Part shown: one piece after another, positions 46,370-55,531 of the stretch
How the letters are laid out: each line of letters starts with the position of its first letter
Position numbering within the stretch: the first letter of the stretch is position 1
Assembly (NCBI GenBank): GCA_016933335.1
Contig: JAFGBD010000040.1
Coordinates: 24,619 to 88,618 of the forward strand
Reading direction: 5' to 3'
From: Bacteroidales bacterium
GTDB lineage: Bacteria > Bacteroidota > Bacteroidia > Bacteroidales > UBA10428
Length of the DNA: 64,000 nt
Program-made: the position numbers and the translations under genes
The notes under the pieces: model-generated
Databases searched by the model: none
What the model was told of the DNA's origin: nothing
Seen by the model: the letters and a program-made list of their open reading frames with translations, nothing else

Positions 46370-47616
46370 TGGAAAAAAATATATTGATCGGTCCGTTCAG
46401 GCAGGTTGTGACCATGGAGCAAATTCCTTTAAAGGGACCCCTGCAGGATAACCAGCTACCTGTCATCGAATCGGCAGGAATAATGATTCAGGGTGAAAAG
46501 ATCATTGCGCTGGATTCCTTCAATGAACTTAAGAGGTATGCTGATGAAAATAAATATGAGATACTGCAGCTCACCGGAGATTTTGTAGCCATGCCCGGAA
46601 TGACCGATCCCCATACGCACATCTGTTATGCAGGTTCCAGATCAAATGATTATGCGCTGAGGCTTGCAGGGGTAAGTTACCTTGAAATAGCAGCCCGGGG
46701 CGGAGGAATCTGGAGCACGGTTACAAGTACCCGCAAGGCGTCTGATGAAACGCTTTTTAACCATACAAAGGCCAGGGCTTTATCGCTGTTGAATGACGGG
46801 GTCACGACAGTGGAAGTAAAAAGCGGATATGCTTTGAATGTAAAGGATGAGCTGCGTATGCTGGAGATTATTAATGAAATAAATAATATAAGCGACATTG
46901 ACATTGTTCCTACATGCCTGGCTGCCCATACCCTGCCAAAAGATTTTCAGGGTTCTGCAAAACAGTATCTTGAGTTTTTGATAAAGAACCTGTTGCCCGA
47001 AGTCAGGAAAAGAAACCTGTCTTCAAGGGCAGATATATACATTGAAAAAAGTGCGTTTTCGGCTGATGAGGGTTTGTATTACCTGGAAAAAGCAATAAAT
47101 CTTGGTTTTGATGCCGTCGTTCATGCCGACCAGTTTTCAATCGGAGGATCCGATGTGGCTGTCAGGGCAGGTGCTGTCAGTGCAGATCATCTTGAAGTGT
47201 CATCAGATGAAGAGATTTCCAGGCTGGCACGTACCAATGCTGTTGCAATATGCCTGCCCGGGGCTTCAATAGGGCTGGGGACCGGTTTTGCCCCGGCACG
47301 CAAAATGCTGGATGCCGGATGTTCAGTGGCTGTTGCTTCAGACTGGAATCCCGGTTCGGCACCAATGGGGGATGTCCTGATACAGGCCTGCATACTGGGA
47401 GCATATGAGCACCTGACTATGGCTGAGACGCTGGCTGCTGTTACTTGCAGGGCCTCTGCCGCACTGAAGCTTCAGGACAGGGGAATTCTGAAAAAGGATT
47501 GCCTGGCCGATGTGATTGCTTTTCCGGTAAGTGACTTCAGAGATATTGTCTATTACCAGGGAAAGATGAAACCTACTCTCATTGTGAAAAAAGGAAAAAT
47601 AATACGTAAACCCTGA
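46369..47616 (+). CDS. hutI: Imidazolonepropionase
   Basis: 415 residues of the amidohydrolase superfamily. Metal ligands appear in MTDPHTHICYAGSR, in VHADQF and in ASDWNPGS. It hydrolyses imidazolonepropionate to N-formimino-L-glutamate. Translationally coupled to hutU by a one-base overlap. A 152-base gap separates it from the ftcD gene, so ftcD may be read from the same transcript or from an internal promoter. Confidence 0.96.
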   Translation: MEKNILIGPFRQVVTMEQIPLKGPLQDNQLPVIESAGIMIQGEKIIALDSFNELKRYADENKYEILQLTGDFVAMPGMTDPHTHICYAGSRSNDYALRLAGVSYLEIAARGGGIWSTVTSTRKASDETLFNHTKARALSLLNDGVTTVEVKSGYALNVKDELRMLEIINEINNISDIDIVPTCLAAHTLPKDFQGSAKQYLEFLIKNLLPEVRKRNLSSRADIYIEKSAFSADEGLYYLEKAINLGFDAVVHADQFSIGGSDVAVRAGAVSADHLEVSSDEEISRLARTNAVAICLPGASIGLGTGFAPARKMLDAGCSVAVASDWNPGSAPMGDVLIQACILGAYEHLTMAETLAAVTCRASAALKLQDRGILKKDCLADVIAFPVSDFRDIVYYQGKMKPTLIVKKGKIIRKP

Positions 47617-47768
47617 ATCATCAGTTGATGAAACGCATATTAATATGGATATTATCAACCTGATAATGCATACCAATGAATCAGAACATAACTTTCTGAC
47701 TGTCCTGTCTGCATGGGGGAAAGCTGAAGGCAGGCACCAGACTGTTAATAAATAAAAACCACTGTCGG

Positions 47769-49451
47769 ATGAAACGAATTGTAGAATGCGTACCCAACTT
47801 CAGTGAAGGAAGAGATCCTGAAGTCATCAGCCAGATAGCAGAAGCAATCGGAAGCGTGGAAGGAGTCAGGCTGCTGAATATCGATCCGGGCAAAGCCACC
47901 AACCGGACTGTCATGACCTTTGCCGGTGAGCCTGATGATGTCGTGGAAGCAGCTTTCAGAGGTGCTGCAAAAGCTGCGGAAGTTATCGACATGGCCAGCC
48001 ATACCGGCGAACACCCCAGGTTCGGGGCAATGGATGTTTGTCCGCTTGTCCCTGTTTCGGGAATCTCTATGGAAGAAACCGTCGGTTATGCGCGTAAACT
48101 TGCAGAAAGAGTAGGTGATGAGCTCGGGATTCATGTTTATTGCTACGGATATGCTGCCTTTACCGAAAAGAGAAAAGACCTTGCTTACTGCCGGTCAGGT
48201 GAATATGAAGGATTGAAAGCAAAGCTTGAAAAGCCCGAATGGAAGCCCGATTTCGGACCTGTTAAATTCAATAAGCGGTCCGGCGCAAGTGCTGTTGGTG
48301 CAAGGGATTTTCTGATCGCATACAATGTCAATCTGAATACAACCTCGGTACGTCGTGCAAATGCCATTGCATTTGATATTCGTGAAAGAGGGAGGGTAAA
48401 GAGGGAAGGTAACGGGCTGACAGGAAAGATCATCCGTGATGAGAAGGGTAATCCAGTGTATATTCCGGGATCATTAAAGGCAGTAAAAGCCATCGGCTGG
48501 TACATTGAGGAGTTCGGTATCGCACAGATTTCAATCAATCTCACGGATATGAATACCACACCCCTGCATATCGCATTTGATGAGGCATGTAAAAGAGCCG
48601 ATGCACGCGGTTTAAGGGTTACCGGTTCTGAAATTGTAGGTCTGGTTCCCCTGAAATCGATGCTCGATGCAGGCAGGTATTTTCTTAAAAAACAAAAACG
48701 ATCGGCCGGCCTTCCGGAAGAGGAGCTGATCAGGATTGCAATTAAATCATTGGGACTGAATGAGCTTTATGAATTTAAACCTGAAGAAAAAATCATTGAA
48801 TATGCATTGGCGGGTACAAACAGGAACCTGTTGATTAATATGAGCCTGAAAGCCTTTGCAAATGAAACAGCATCCGAATCGCCGGCTCCGGGCGGAGGTT
48901 CTGCGGCAGCATACATGGCAACACTGGGCATCGCCCTTGCAAATATGGTTGCAAATCTGTCTTCACACAAGAGGGGCTGGGACGATCGCTGGGAGGAATT
49001 CTCCGGCTGGGCGGAAAAGGGAATGTCGCTGCAAAATGAATTGCTGACAATGGTGGATAAGGATACAAAAGCATTCAGACATATTCTGGATGCATTTGGA
49101 ATGCCGAAGAGCACACCAAACGAGACAGAAACAAGGGATAAAGCCATAGAGGAAGCTACAAAATATGCCATTCAGATTCCTTATAAAGTAATGGAGACAG
49201 GCCTGAAAGCCATGGAAATCATTAAAGCAATGGTTTTAACCGGCAATCCGAATTCGGTCTCAGATGCCGGTGTCGGAGCGCTTGCTGTCCGTTCGGGAGT
49301 ATTGGGTGCTTTTCTCAATGTGAAAACCAATGCAGCAGGTCTGAAGGATAAATCATTTAAAACCGGCATACTTAAAAAATCAGAAAAAATTGCAGAAAAA
49401 GTCCGGAAATCAGAACAGGAAATCCTTGATATAATAAAAGGCAGGTTGTAA
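47769..49451 (+). CDS. ftcD: Fused glutamate formimidoyltransferase / formimidoyl-THF cyclodeaminase
   Basis: 560 residues. The N-terminal formimidoyltransferase part (about 1-340) begins RIVECVPNFSEGRDPEVI and has the GEHPRFGAMDV site. The C-terminal cyclodeaminase part (about 360-560) has ASESPAPGGGSAAAYMA. Together they move the formimino group from formiminoglutamate to tetrahydrofolate and release ammonia, giving glutamate and methenyl-THF, as in the animal enzyme. This completes histidine breakdown without hutG or hutF, neither of which is present. Confidence 0.95.
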   Translation: MKRIVECVPNFSEGRDPEVISQIAEAIGSVEGVRLLNIDPGKATNRTVMTFAGEPDDVVEAAFRGAAKAAEVIDMASHTGEHPRFGAMDVCPLVPVSGISMEETVGYARKLAERVGDELGIHVYCYGYAAFTEKRKDLAYCRSGEYEGLKAKLEKPEWKPDFGPVKFNKRSGASAVGARDFLIAYNVNLNTTSVRRANAIAFDIRERGRVKREGNGLTGKIIRDEKGNPVYIPGSLKAVKAIGWYIEEFGIAQISINLTDMNTTPLHIAFDEACKRADARGLRVTGSEIVGLVPLKSMLDAGRYFLKKQKRSAGLPEEELIRIAIKSLGLNELYEFKPEEKIIEYALAGTNRNLLINMSLKAFANETASESPAPGGGSAAAYMATLGIALANMVANLSSHKRGWDDRWEEFSGWAEKGMSLQNELLTMVDKDTKAFRHILDAFGMPKSTPNETETRDKAIEEATKYAIQIPYKVMETGLKAMEIIKAMVLTGNPNSVSDAGVGALAVRSGVLGAFLNVKTNAAGLKDKSFKTGILKKSEKIAEKVRKSEQEILDIIKGRL

Positions 49452-49509
49452 TTCATGGTTTAAGACCCCCCCGGAAATCCCATCGCCGGTTTTTATTGCG
49501 GTTGTATAT

Positions 49510-49525
49510 GATCTGATGTCAGATC
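49510..49525. promoter_or_regulatory. Perfect palindrome after the hut operon
   Basis: GATCTGA-TG-TCAGATC is a perfect inverted repeat, extending one further base each side (18 bases). There is no T-run, so it is more likely a protein site than a terminator. It lies 84 bases before the next gene. Confidence 0.35.
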
Positions 49526-49608
49526 AGGGAAAAACCGGATCTGTCAAACAAATAAATAATTCATTATCTTTAACAAGATGTCAATCGCTTTAAAAACAGA
49601 TCAACATT

Positions 49609-50931
49609 ATGAATCAAAACAAATCTGGCAGGATTAACCTTATGAGGATTCTCCCGGTGCTGACCGGGATAATTCTGATGACCAGTCTTAAGGCACAGGT
49701 TTCAGATGATGCAGCACGTGACATCAGATTATACCGGCCGCCTGTTGCAGAGCCGCAGGATACAATTCCTGTTTCAGATACGCTGGATATCCGCGGGCGA
49801 TACAGCAGTGATTCCATTGAAGCAAGACAACAATTTCTGAGGGACTCGGTCGCAGCCAGGATGAAATTCATGCAGGATTCAATTCTTGCAAGGGAAATTT
49901 TTGTCAGGGACTCCATTTTGAGAAGGCAGCGGACTCTCGATTCTTTGAACCTTCTGAAGTCTCAGCTTCAGCGGTTACTCGATGCATCACTCAGAGCCGT
50001 AAAAGACGATATCATTATCCGTCAGGGCAAAATAGAAATCATCGGTGATTCGGTACTGAGTGATTATGTTTACACGATCTTACCGTTTGACCTGACAAAA
50101 CCTTTCACACCCTGGAAAAAAATCATCAACCTTTCTGACAACCCGGTCAGCATGAAAACAGATAAAACCACTCAAAGGATCATCTCGATCCAGTCTCCTT
50201 CACTTACCTGTTCTTTTAAACACGGAACAGCACCAAATATACTGATTATCAATGAACCGGGTGTCATTTTAGACAGGCGTGAAGGCAGGCTGTACAGCTC
50301 ACCATTCGATACTGTGTTTTTTGACCTCAATGGCAGAATTGTTAAAATTAAACGCTATATCCATTTGCACCTGGTTGAAAATAACTATCAGAGAGGGGCT
50401 CCTTTATTCGTTTATTTGTCGCAGGTGAAACAATATGAATATGACAGATCCGGCCAGATGACCAGGCACCAGGTGGTCAGTTTCTGTGAACGCCGGAGCA
50501 CCCGGGATGAACACAAAGTGTGTTTCATCATTACCTATTCGTTGAACATCAGTAATAATACGTATATCCTTACACGCCGGAATGATCCTGCAAATGACTA
50601 TTCTGACGGTACCTTTACCTGTGAGTTTGACAATCATCTTAACCTTAAAAGCCTGGCTTTCAGGAATACCGGTAATTCGGAAAACTGGAAAACCTTTGTT
50701 GAACTGAATGAAGAAGGAAATGTCAGCCGCTATTTGTATCAGATCAATGACTTTATTCCACAGTCGCTTGATATCATCTATCATCTGGATGATCCTGGTG
50801 CCAGGCATCAAACAGAACTCATCAACAACACATTCGAAAAGGACGGTGTTTGTTATTACCAGAAAAACAAGACAACAGGAAAGAGTCGTCAGCGTGACAG
50901 GCTGACCGGAGAGTGGGGGCCATGGAGATAA
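49609..50931 (+). CDS. Exported protein with 11-residue coiled-coil repeats, unknown function
   Basis: 440 residues, family not recognised. A signal peptide (about 10-30, ending SLKAQ) precedes a segment of 11-residue repeats at residues 70-112 (IEARQQFLRDS, VAARMKFMQDS, ILAREIFVRDS, then a shorter ILRRQRTLDS). That spacing is typical of a hendecad coiled coil. The rest (about 130-440) is beta-rich with many charged pairs, and the C-terminus is basic (GKSRQRDRLTGEWG). Probably periplasmic or outer-membrane associated. It lies between the hut operon and a TonB-dependent receptor gene but shows no functional link. Confidence 0.75.
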   Translation: MNQNKSGRINLMRILPVLTGIILMTSLKAQVSDDAARDIRLYRPPVAEPQDTIPVSDTLDIRGRYSSDSIEARQQFLRDSVAARMKFMQDSILAREIFVRDSILRRQRTLDSLNLLKSQLQRLLDASLRAVKDDIIIRQGKIEIIGDSVLSDYVYTILPFDLTKPFTPWKKIINLSDNPVSMKTDKTTQRIISIQSPSLTCSFKHGTAPNILIINEPGVILDRREGRLYSSPFDTVFFDLNGRIVKIKRYIHLHLVENNYQRGAPLFVYLSQVKQYEYDRSGQMTRHQVVSFCERRSTRDEHKVCFIITYSLNISNNTYILTRRNDPANDYSDGTFTCEFDNHLNLKSLAFRNTGNSENWKTFVELNEEGNVSRYLYQINDFIPQSLDIIYHLDDPGARHQTELINNTFEKDGVCYYQKNKTTGKSRQRDRLTGEWGPWR

Positions 50932-51117
50932 GAAATGCGTCGTCATCAAAAGAATTTTTATTTGTTACAGTTTACAAGGATACTTTATACCGGATCCATT
51001 CACTCCAATAACCTTTTGTGTATATTCAACAAGCTGATACTGCAGTTCATGCTTAAATCATTGCTGTTTTGAACAGCCAGTGCTTTTTTTGTACCATAAG
51101 CATCACACCTATAAGTT

Positions 51118-53487
51118 ATGAAAAAGGTACTGGGAGCTGTTATTCTGACAGTTATCATGAATTATTCCTGGTCGCAGGAAATTAAACAGGTTGTAAGGGG
51201 AAAAGTAACAGACAGACAAACACAAATGCCGGTGATTGGTGCCAATGTGTATCTGTCTGAATCTGAACCTGTTATCGGAACGGTGACGAATGAGGATGGT
51301 GATTTTAAACTTGAAGGGATCCCGGTCGGACGACATGCGCTGCAGGTCAGCTGCATGGGATACAACAGCCTTACCTTATCAGGCATCATCGTTACATCTG
51401 CCAGGGAAGTAGTGCTGGAAATCAGCATTGAGGAGCTGGTTAAACAGATTGATGAGATCGTGGTGACTGCCAGACAAAAAAAAGATCCTCTGAACAGGAT
51501 GGCCGTTATCAGTGCCAGGTCATTCACAGTGGAAGAAACCGGACGGTTTGCCGGTGCAATGATGGATCCTGCACGGATGGCCACTGCCTATGCAGGTGTT
51601 GTTGCCGCCAGTGATCAGCGGAACGACATCATCATCAGGGGTAATTCCCCTCTCGGGTTACTCTGGAAACTGGAAGATATCAATATTCCCAATCCAAATC
51701 ATTTTGCCAGTATCACCACTACCGGAGGGGGTATAAGCATGTTGAACAATAACAACCTGGCAAATTCAGACTTCCTTACCGGTGCTTTTCCTTCAGAATA
51801 CGGGAATGCTATGGCCGGGGTATTCGACCTGAAACTGAAAAAAGGGAATGATGAGAAATATGAAAGCATGCTTCAGACAGGTGTTACTGGTCTGGAACTG
51901 GGACTGGAAGGGCCACTGCCATTTATCGAAAAAGGTTCGTTCATCGGTAATTACCGCTATTCCACACTAGGTGTGCTCAACAGCCTTGGTATTGTAAGTG
52001 ATAAAGATTTACCCGGCATTCCTAAATTTCAGGATCTGACTTTTAGAGCGGATCTTTCGGGTTCGATGAAGTCCGGTAAATATACTCTTTTCGGACTTGG
52101 AGGTACCAGCAACATGGACCTGAAATTCAAACCTGATGATCTCGGACCGGACGAATACCTCGATGTGGAAAATCAGAACCATTATACGAACTGCAGAACG
52201 GGAGTACTGGGTTTGTCAAATACATACAGGATTTCTGAAAACAGCTGGATCAAATCAACAATTGCAGTTACCGGCAGCGAAAACGTTGTGGTTTCGGATA
52301 CAATCCTGGCACATGATCAGTTCAGACTGATTGGAAGAACCAGATCTTCGGAAGCCAGGTATATCATGTCACTGAAGCTTAGCAACAGGATAAGCAGCCG
52401 TAACAACCTGAAGAGCGGAATTGTGATAAATCATGTAAACTTTAATTATCTTGACAGTAATTATCTTGGTGAAACACTGAACAGATATCATGTATGGCAC
52501 AATCTGAGAGGAAGCACGACTCTGATGGAAGCTTATTCACAGTGGCAGCACAAGTTTAACGATAAGATGACCCTGACTGCAGGAATCCATAGTCAATATC
52601 TTGACTATAACTCTGCATTTGCCATCGAGCCGCGAACGGGTTTTAGATGGACAATGAAAAACAACCATACATTCAGTTTTGGTACAGGATTGCACAGCCA
52701 GGTGCAGCCTTTTGTATTCTATATATACCAGACCGAAGTTAAACCGGACAAATTCATTCACACAAACCGTAATCTTGACTTTACCAAAAGCATCCATGTT
52801 GTGGCAGGGTATGATCATCACTTCCTGAAAGATTTCAGGATCAAGTCTGAAATTTATTACCAGTACCTGTATGATATCCCTGTTGAGAATCATCCATCGT
52901 TATTCTCAATGGTCAATGTTGGTGCCGAATTCACCATGCCTTTTGCTGACAGTCTTGTAAATAAAGGCACAGGAGAAAACTATGGACTTGAACTGACCTT
53001 TGAAAAATTCTTCAGCAGAAATTATTATTTACTGATTACTTCTTCGCTGTTTCAATCCGGGTATAAAGGAAGCGACGGAATAAGGAGAAATACGGTCTTT
53101 AACAGCAATTACACACTTACTGCCCTGGGAGGAACTGAACTGGATCTTTCAAAGAGTTCGACTTTTATCACCGATGCAAGGATCTCCTTTGCGGGTGGAA
53201 GAAGATACATACCGGTTGACCTGGAAGAATCCAGGATCCGGGGTTATGAAGTCCTTGAGAATCAAAATGCCTATGAACAAAGGCTGAAAGATTATTTCAG
53301 GCTGGATTACAAGTTCGGCTTCAGGTTCAACAGGCAGAAAGTATTTCATTACGTGGTGGTTGACATTATGAATGTTCTGAATACCAGAAACATTTTTCAG
53401 AAAGTTTACAATCCCAAGACCAGTAACATTTATAATGTTTATCAATATGGTATCATGCCGAACATCTTTTACAGGCTTGAGTTCTGA
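51118..53487 (+). CDS. TonB-dependent receptor with carboxypeptidase-like N-terminal domain
   Basis: 789 residues. A signal peptide (ILTVIMNYSWSQ) is followed by a CarboxypepD_reg-like domain (about 23-105; GKVTDRQTQMPVIGANVYL). A plug domain (about 115-250) contains DIIIRGNSPLGLLWKLEDI, and the barrel runs to a terminal Phe (FYRLEF). It lacks the SusC-type companion lipoprotein, so it is a stand-alone receptor, perhaps for a metal chelate or small organic ligand. A LytS/LytTR pair follows 128 bases downstream under its own promoter. Confidence 0.9.
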   Translation: MKKVLGAVILTVIMNYSWSQEIKQVVRGKVTDRQTQMPVIGANVYLSESEPVIGTVTNEDGDFKLEGIPVGRHALQVSCMGYNSLTLSGIIVTSAREVVLEISIEELVKQIDEIVVTARQKKDPLNRMAVISARSFTVEETGRFAGAMMDPARMATAYAGVVAASDQRNDIIIRGNSPLGLLWKLEDINIPNPNHFASITTTGGGISMLNNNNLANSDFLTGAFPSEYGNAMAGVFDLKLKKGNDEKYESMLQTGVTGLELGLEGPLPFIEKGSFIGNYRYSTLGVLNSLGIVSDKDLPGIPKFQDLTFRADLSGSMKSGKYTLFGLGGTSNMDLKFKPDDLGPDEYLDVENQNHYTNCRTGVLGLSNTYRISENSWIKSTIAVTGSENVVVSDTILAHDQFRLIGRTRSSEARYIMSLKLSNRISSRNNLKSGIVINHVNFNYLDSNYLGETLNRYHVWHNLRGSTTLMEAYSQWQHKFNDKMTLTAGIHSQYLDYNSAFAIEPRTGFRWTMKNNHTFSFGTGLHSQVQPFVFYIYQTEVKPDKFIHTNRNLDFTKSIHVVAGYDHHFLKDFRIKSEIYYQYLYDIPVENHPSLFSMVNVGAEFTMPFADSLVNKGTGENYGLELTFEKFFSRNYYLLITSSLFQSGYKGSDGIRRNTVFNSNYTLTALGGTELDLSKSSTFITDARISFAGGRRYIPVDLEESRIRGYEVLENQNAYEQRLKDYFRLDYKFGFRFNRQKVFHYVVVDIMNVLNTRNIFQKVYNPKTSNIYNVYQYGIMPNIFYRLEF

Positions 53488-53567
53488 AAATAACTGAATA
53501 ACCGGGTATTTAACCGGACCCTTGCAGGTAATGGCATACGGCTATGCAAGGATGAGTTCACTATTCA

Positions 53568-53600
53568 TTTGCATACTTAATCTTATTTCACTTAACTTTA
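53568..53600 (+). promoter_or_regulatory. Promoter for the LytS/LytTR operon
   Basis: TTTG (53568-53571), a 21-base spacer and TAACTTTA (53593-53600), close to the -33/-7 consensus, 14 bases before the ATG. Confidence 0.5.
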
Positions 53601-53614
53601 GGCAATGATTTAAA

Positions 53615-54697
53615 ATGATGAAAGACAAAGTTAAGAAGTATATTATCAGACTGTCAGCTGCTGTTTTAATTCATTTTATGATAAAGGTTTTTGATCAGAC
53701 CTTTGCAGGAAAGTTATTTGTATTTGATCTGAGGGGTACCTCATTCCTGATATTTTTCGTCATTTTCGTTTTGATCATGTGGGAAACAGGCGACCTGATA
53801 TACAGATTTTCACTTAATACACTTTTGAAAAGGTTTGATATCATCAGGCAGGCCTCTTCATTGCTGATGATTTTTATTGTTTATGGTGTTATTGTAATCG
53901 TTCTTTTCACAATATCCTATTCCCTGTTTGATTTGATATTTTTTGATTTACAACATTACGGATCAGCGTACCGTTTTTTTGATCTTGACGCAAATGTGGG
54001 AATGTTTATCGGTTACCTGGGAGTACTTATTTTTATCGGACAGGTATACGCATATAACCACTGGAAGAAAGAAAGGCTGGTATCTGAACAGTTGCAGAAG
54101 GAGAATTTTCAGGCCAGGTTTGAGGCTTTGAAAAACCAGGTCGATCCTCACTTTTTCTTCAACAACATGAGCGTGCTGACAAGACTGGTTTATAAAAACC
54201 AGGATCTGGCGGCAGAGTATATCAACCAGTTATCAAAGATCTACCGTTATATCCTTGATAAAAGAGACGAGATGCTGGTCCCTTTAAAGGAAGAACTTGC
54301 CTTTCTCGATTCCTATTTTTTCCTGATAAAAATACGTCATGAAGAGCATATCTTATTCAGAACAAATCTGGATGAGAAGACAACCAGGGAGTGCTATCTG
54401 CCTCCGAACACACTTCAATTGCTGATTGAAAATGCCATCAAGCACAACCAGTTTTCAGACAGTGAGCCACTGAATATCACCATTTCGGAGGATGACGGAT
54501 TCCTGATTATTAAAAACAGCCTGAAAAGAAGGAAACTGATTGAAGAGACCTCAAAGCTCGGACTGGAAAATATCAGGAAACGTTATGCCTTATTAAGTGA
54601 CAGCAGGGTCGAAGTGAATGAAGGTGGTGCTGAATTTACGGTATTGCTTCCGAAACTGTTTAAAGAAACTTATGAGAGTACTGATATTCGAGGATGA
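53615..54697 (+). CDS. LytS-type sensor histidine kinase
   Basis: 360 residues. Four membrane helices at about 10-150 have no obvious extracellular domain. The His_kinase (PF06580-type) motif is intact: LKNQVDPHFFFNNMSVL holds the phospho-His. A HATPase domain follows (LLIENAIKHNQFSD; LGLENIRKRY). It pairs with the LytTR response regulator, whose start lies inside its last 26 bases. The signal is unknown; membrane-embedded sensing is likely. Confidence 0.92.
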   Translation: MMKDKVKKYIIRLSAAVLIHFMIKVFDQTFAGKLFVFDLRGTSFLIFFVIFVLIMWETGDLIYRFSLNTLLKRFDIIRQASSLLMIFIVYGVIVIVLFTISYSLFDLIFFDLQHYGSAYRFFDLDANVGMFIGYLGVLIFIGQVYAYNHWKKERLVSEQLQKENFQARFEALKNQVDPHFFFNNMSVLTRLVYKNQDLAAEYINQLSKIYRYILDKRDEMLVPLKEELAFLDSYFFLIKIRHEEHILFRTNLDEKTTRECYLPPNTLQLLIENAIKHNQFSDSEPLNITISEDDGFLIIKNSLKRRKLIEETSKLGLENIRKRYALLSDSRVEVNEGGAEFTVLLPKLFKETYESTDIRG

Positions 54698-55418
54698 GAA
54701 ATTAAATGCCGAAAGGCTGGTGGAGCTGATAAGGCGGTATGATGTATCAGTGGAAGTACTGGCTGTTTTAGAATCTGTAAAGCAGGGAGTCGAATGGCTG
54801 ACAAATCATTCATCTCCCGATCTGATCTTTATGGATATACGCCTGACAGATGGTTTGTCATTTGAGCTGTTTGAAAAGATAAATATCGAAATACCGGTTA
54901 TTTTTACCACAGCCTATGATGAGTATGCCATCAGGGCTTTCAAGGTAAACAGTGTGGATTATATTGTTAAACCTTTGGATTTCGGTGAATTAAAAGCAGC
55001 CATTGATAAATTCAAAAAAACAAGACCGTTGTTATCCCCGGAATTTATTCAAACCATTCTGAAGCAAAGCAACCTGAAGTATAAAAACCGGTTTCTCGTA
55101 AAGATCGGGGACCAGTTCAAACATATTGAATGCAGGGATATCCTTTGCTTTATATTTGAAGGAGGGATGGTAATGGCTGTAACCAAAGCCGGATCTTCGC
55201 TGCCGTTGGATTACTCCCTCGATCATCTGGAGCAGTTATTGGATCCGGCGGATTTTTTCCGGCTGAACCGGAAAATAATTGCCAGAATTGACTCCATTAA
55301 AAAGATACATTCATATTTTAACGGAAGGCTCAAAATTGAACTGGTACATCCTGTTGATGAGGATATTATCGTAAGCCGTGAAAGGGCAGGCAGATTCAAG
55401 GATTGGCTGGGGAGATAG
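54672..55418 (+). CDS. LytTR-family response regulator
   Basis: 248 residues from the ATG at 54672 (MRVLIFEDEKLN); the frame is open 18 codons further upstream, inside the kinase gene. Receiver (about 1-120): FEDE, Asp in FMDIRLTDG and Lys in VKPLDF. The LytTR DNA-binding domain (about 140-245) has FLVKIGDQFKHIECRDIL and FFRLNRKIIARIDSI. It works with the overlapping LytS kinase; the target may be the receptor gene just upstream (inference). It ends before a bidirectional terminator. Confidence 0.92.
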   Translation: MRVLIFEDEKLNAERLVELIRRYDVSVEVLAVLESVKQGVEWLTNHSSPDLIFMDIRLTDGLSFELFEKINIEIPVIFTTAYDEYAIRAFKVNSVDYIVKPLDFGELKAAIDKFKKTRPLLSPEFIQTILKQSNLKYKNRFLVKIGDQFKHIECRDILCFIFEGGMVMAVTKAGSSLPLDYSLDHLEQLLDPADFFRLNRKIIARIDSIKKIHSYFNGRLKIELVHPVDEDIIVSRERAGRFKDWLGR

Positions 55419-55490
55419 AAATAACACCGCGATAAAGATATCACCGGGGGATATTCCGTTAATGGTATTTATGCAGTCAGAACTTTAAAA

Positions 55491-55519
55491 AAAAGGCTGA
55501 TTTTGAAAATCAGCCTTTT
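55491..55519. terminator. Bidirectional rho-independent terminator
   Basis: AAAAGGCTGATTTT and AAAATCAGCCTTTT are perfect complements around a single G (55505). A and T runs on both sides serve the convergent genes on each strand. Confidence 0.9.
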
Positions 55520-55531
55520 TAAAAAGCTTAA

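Noticed and set aside
49470..49498. Possible terminator after ftcD (CCGG...CCGG followed by T-run)
   Set aside because: The stem is only four base pairs with a long loop; too weak to call.
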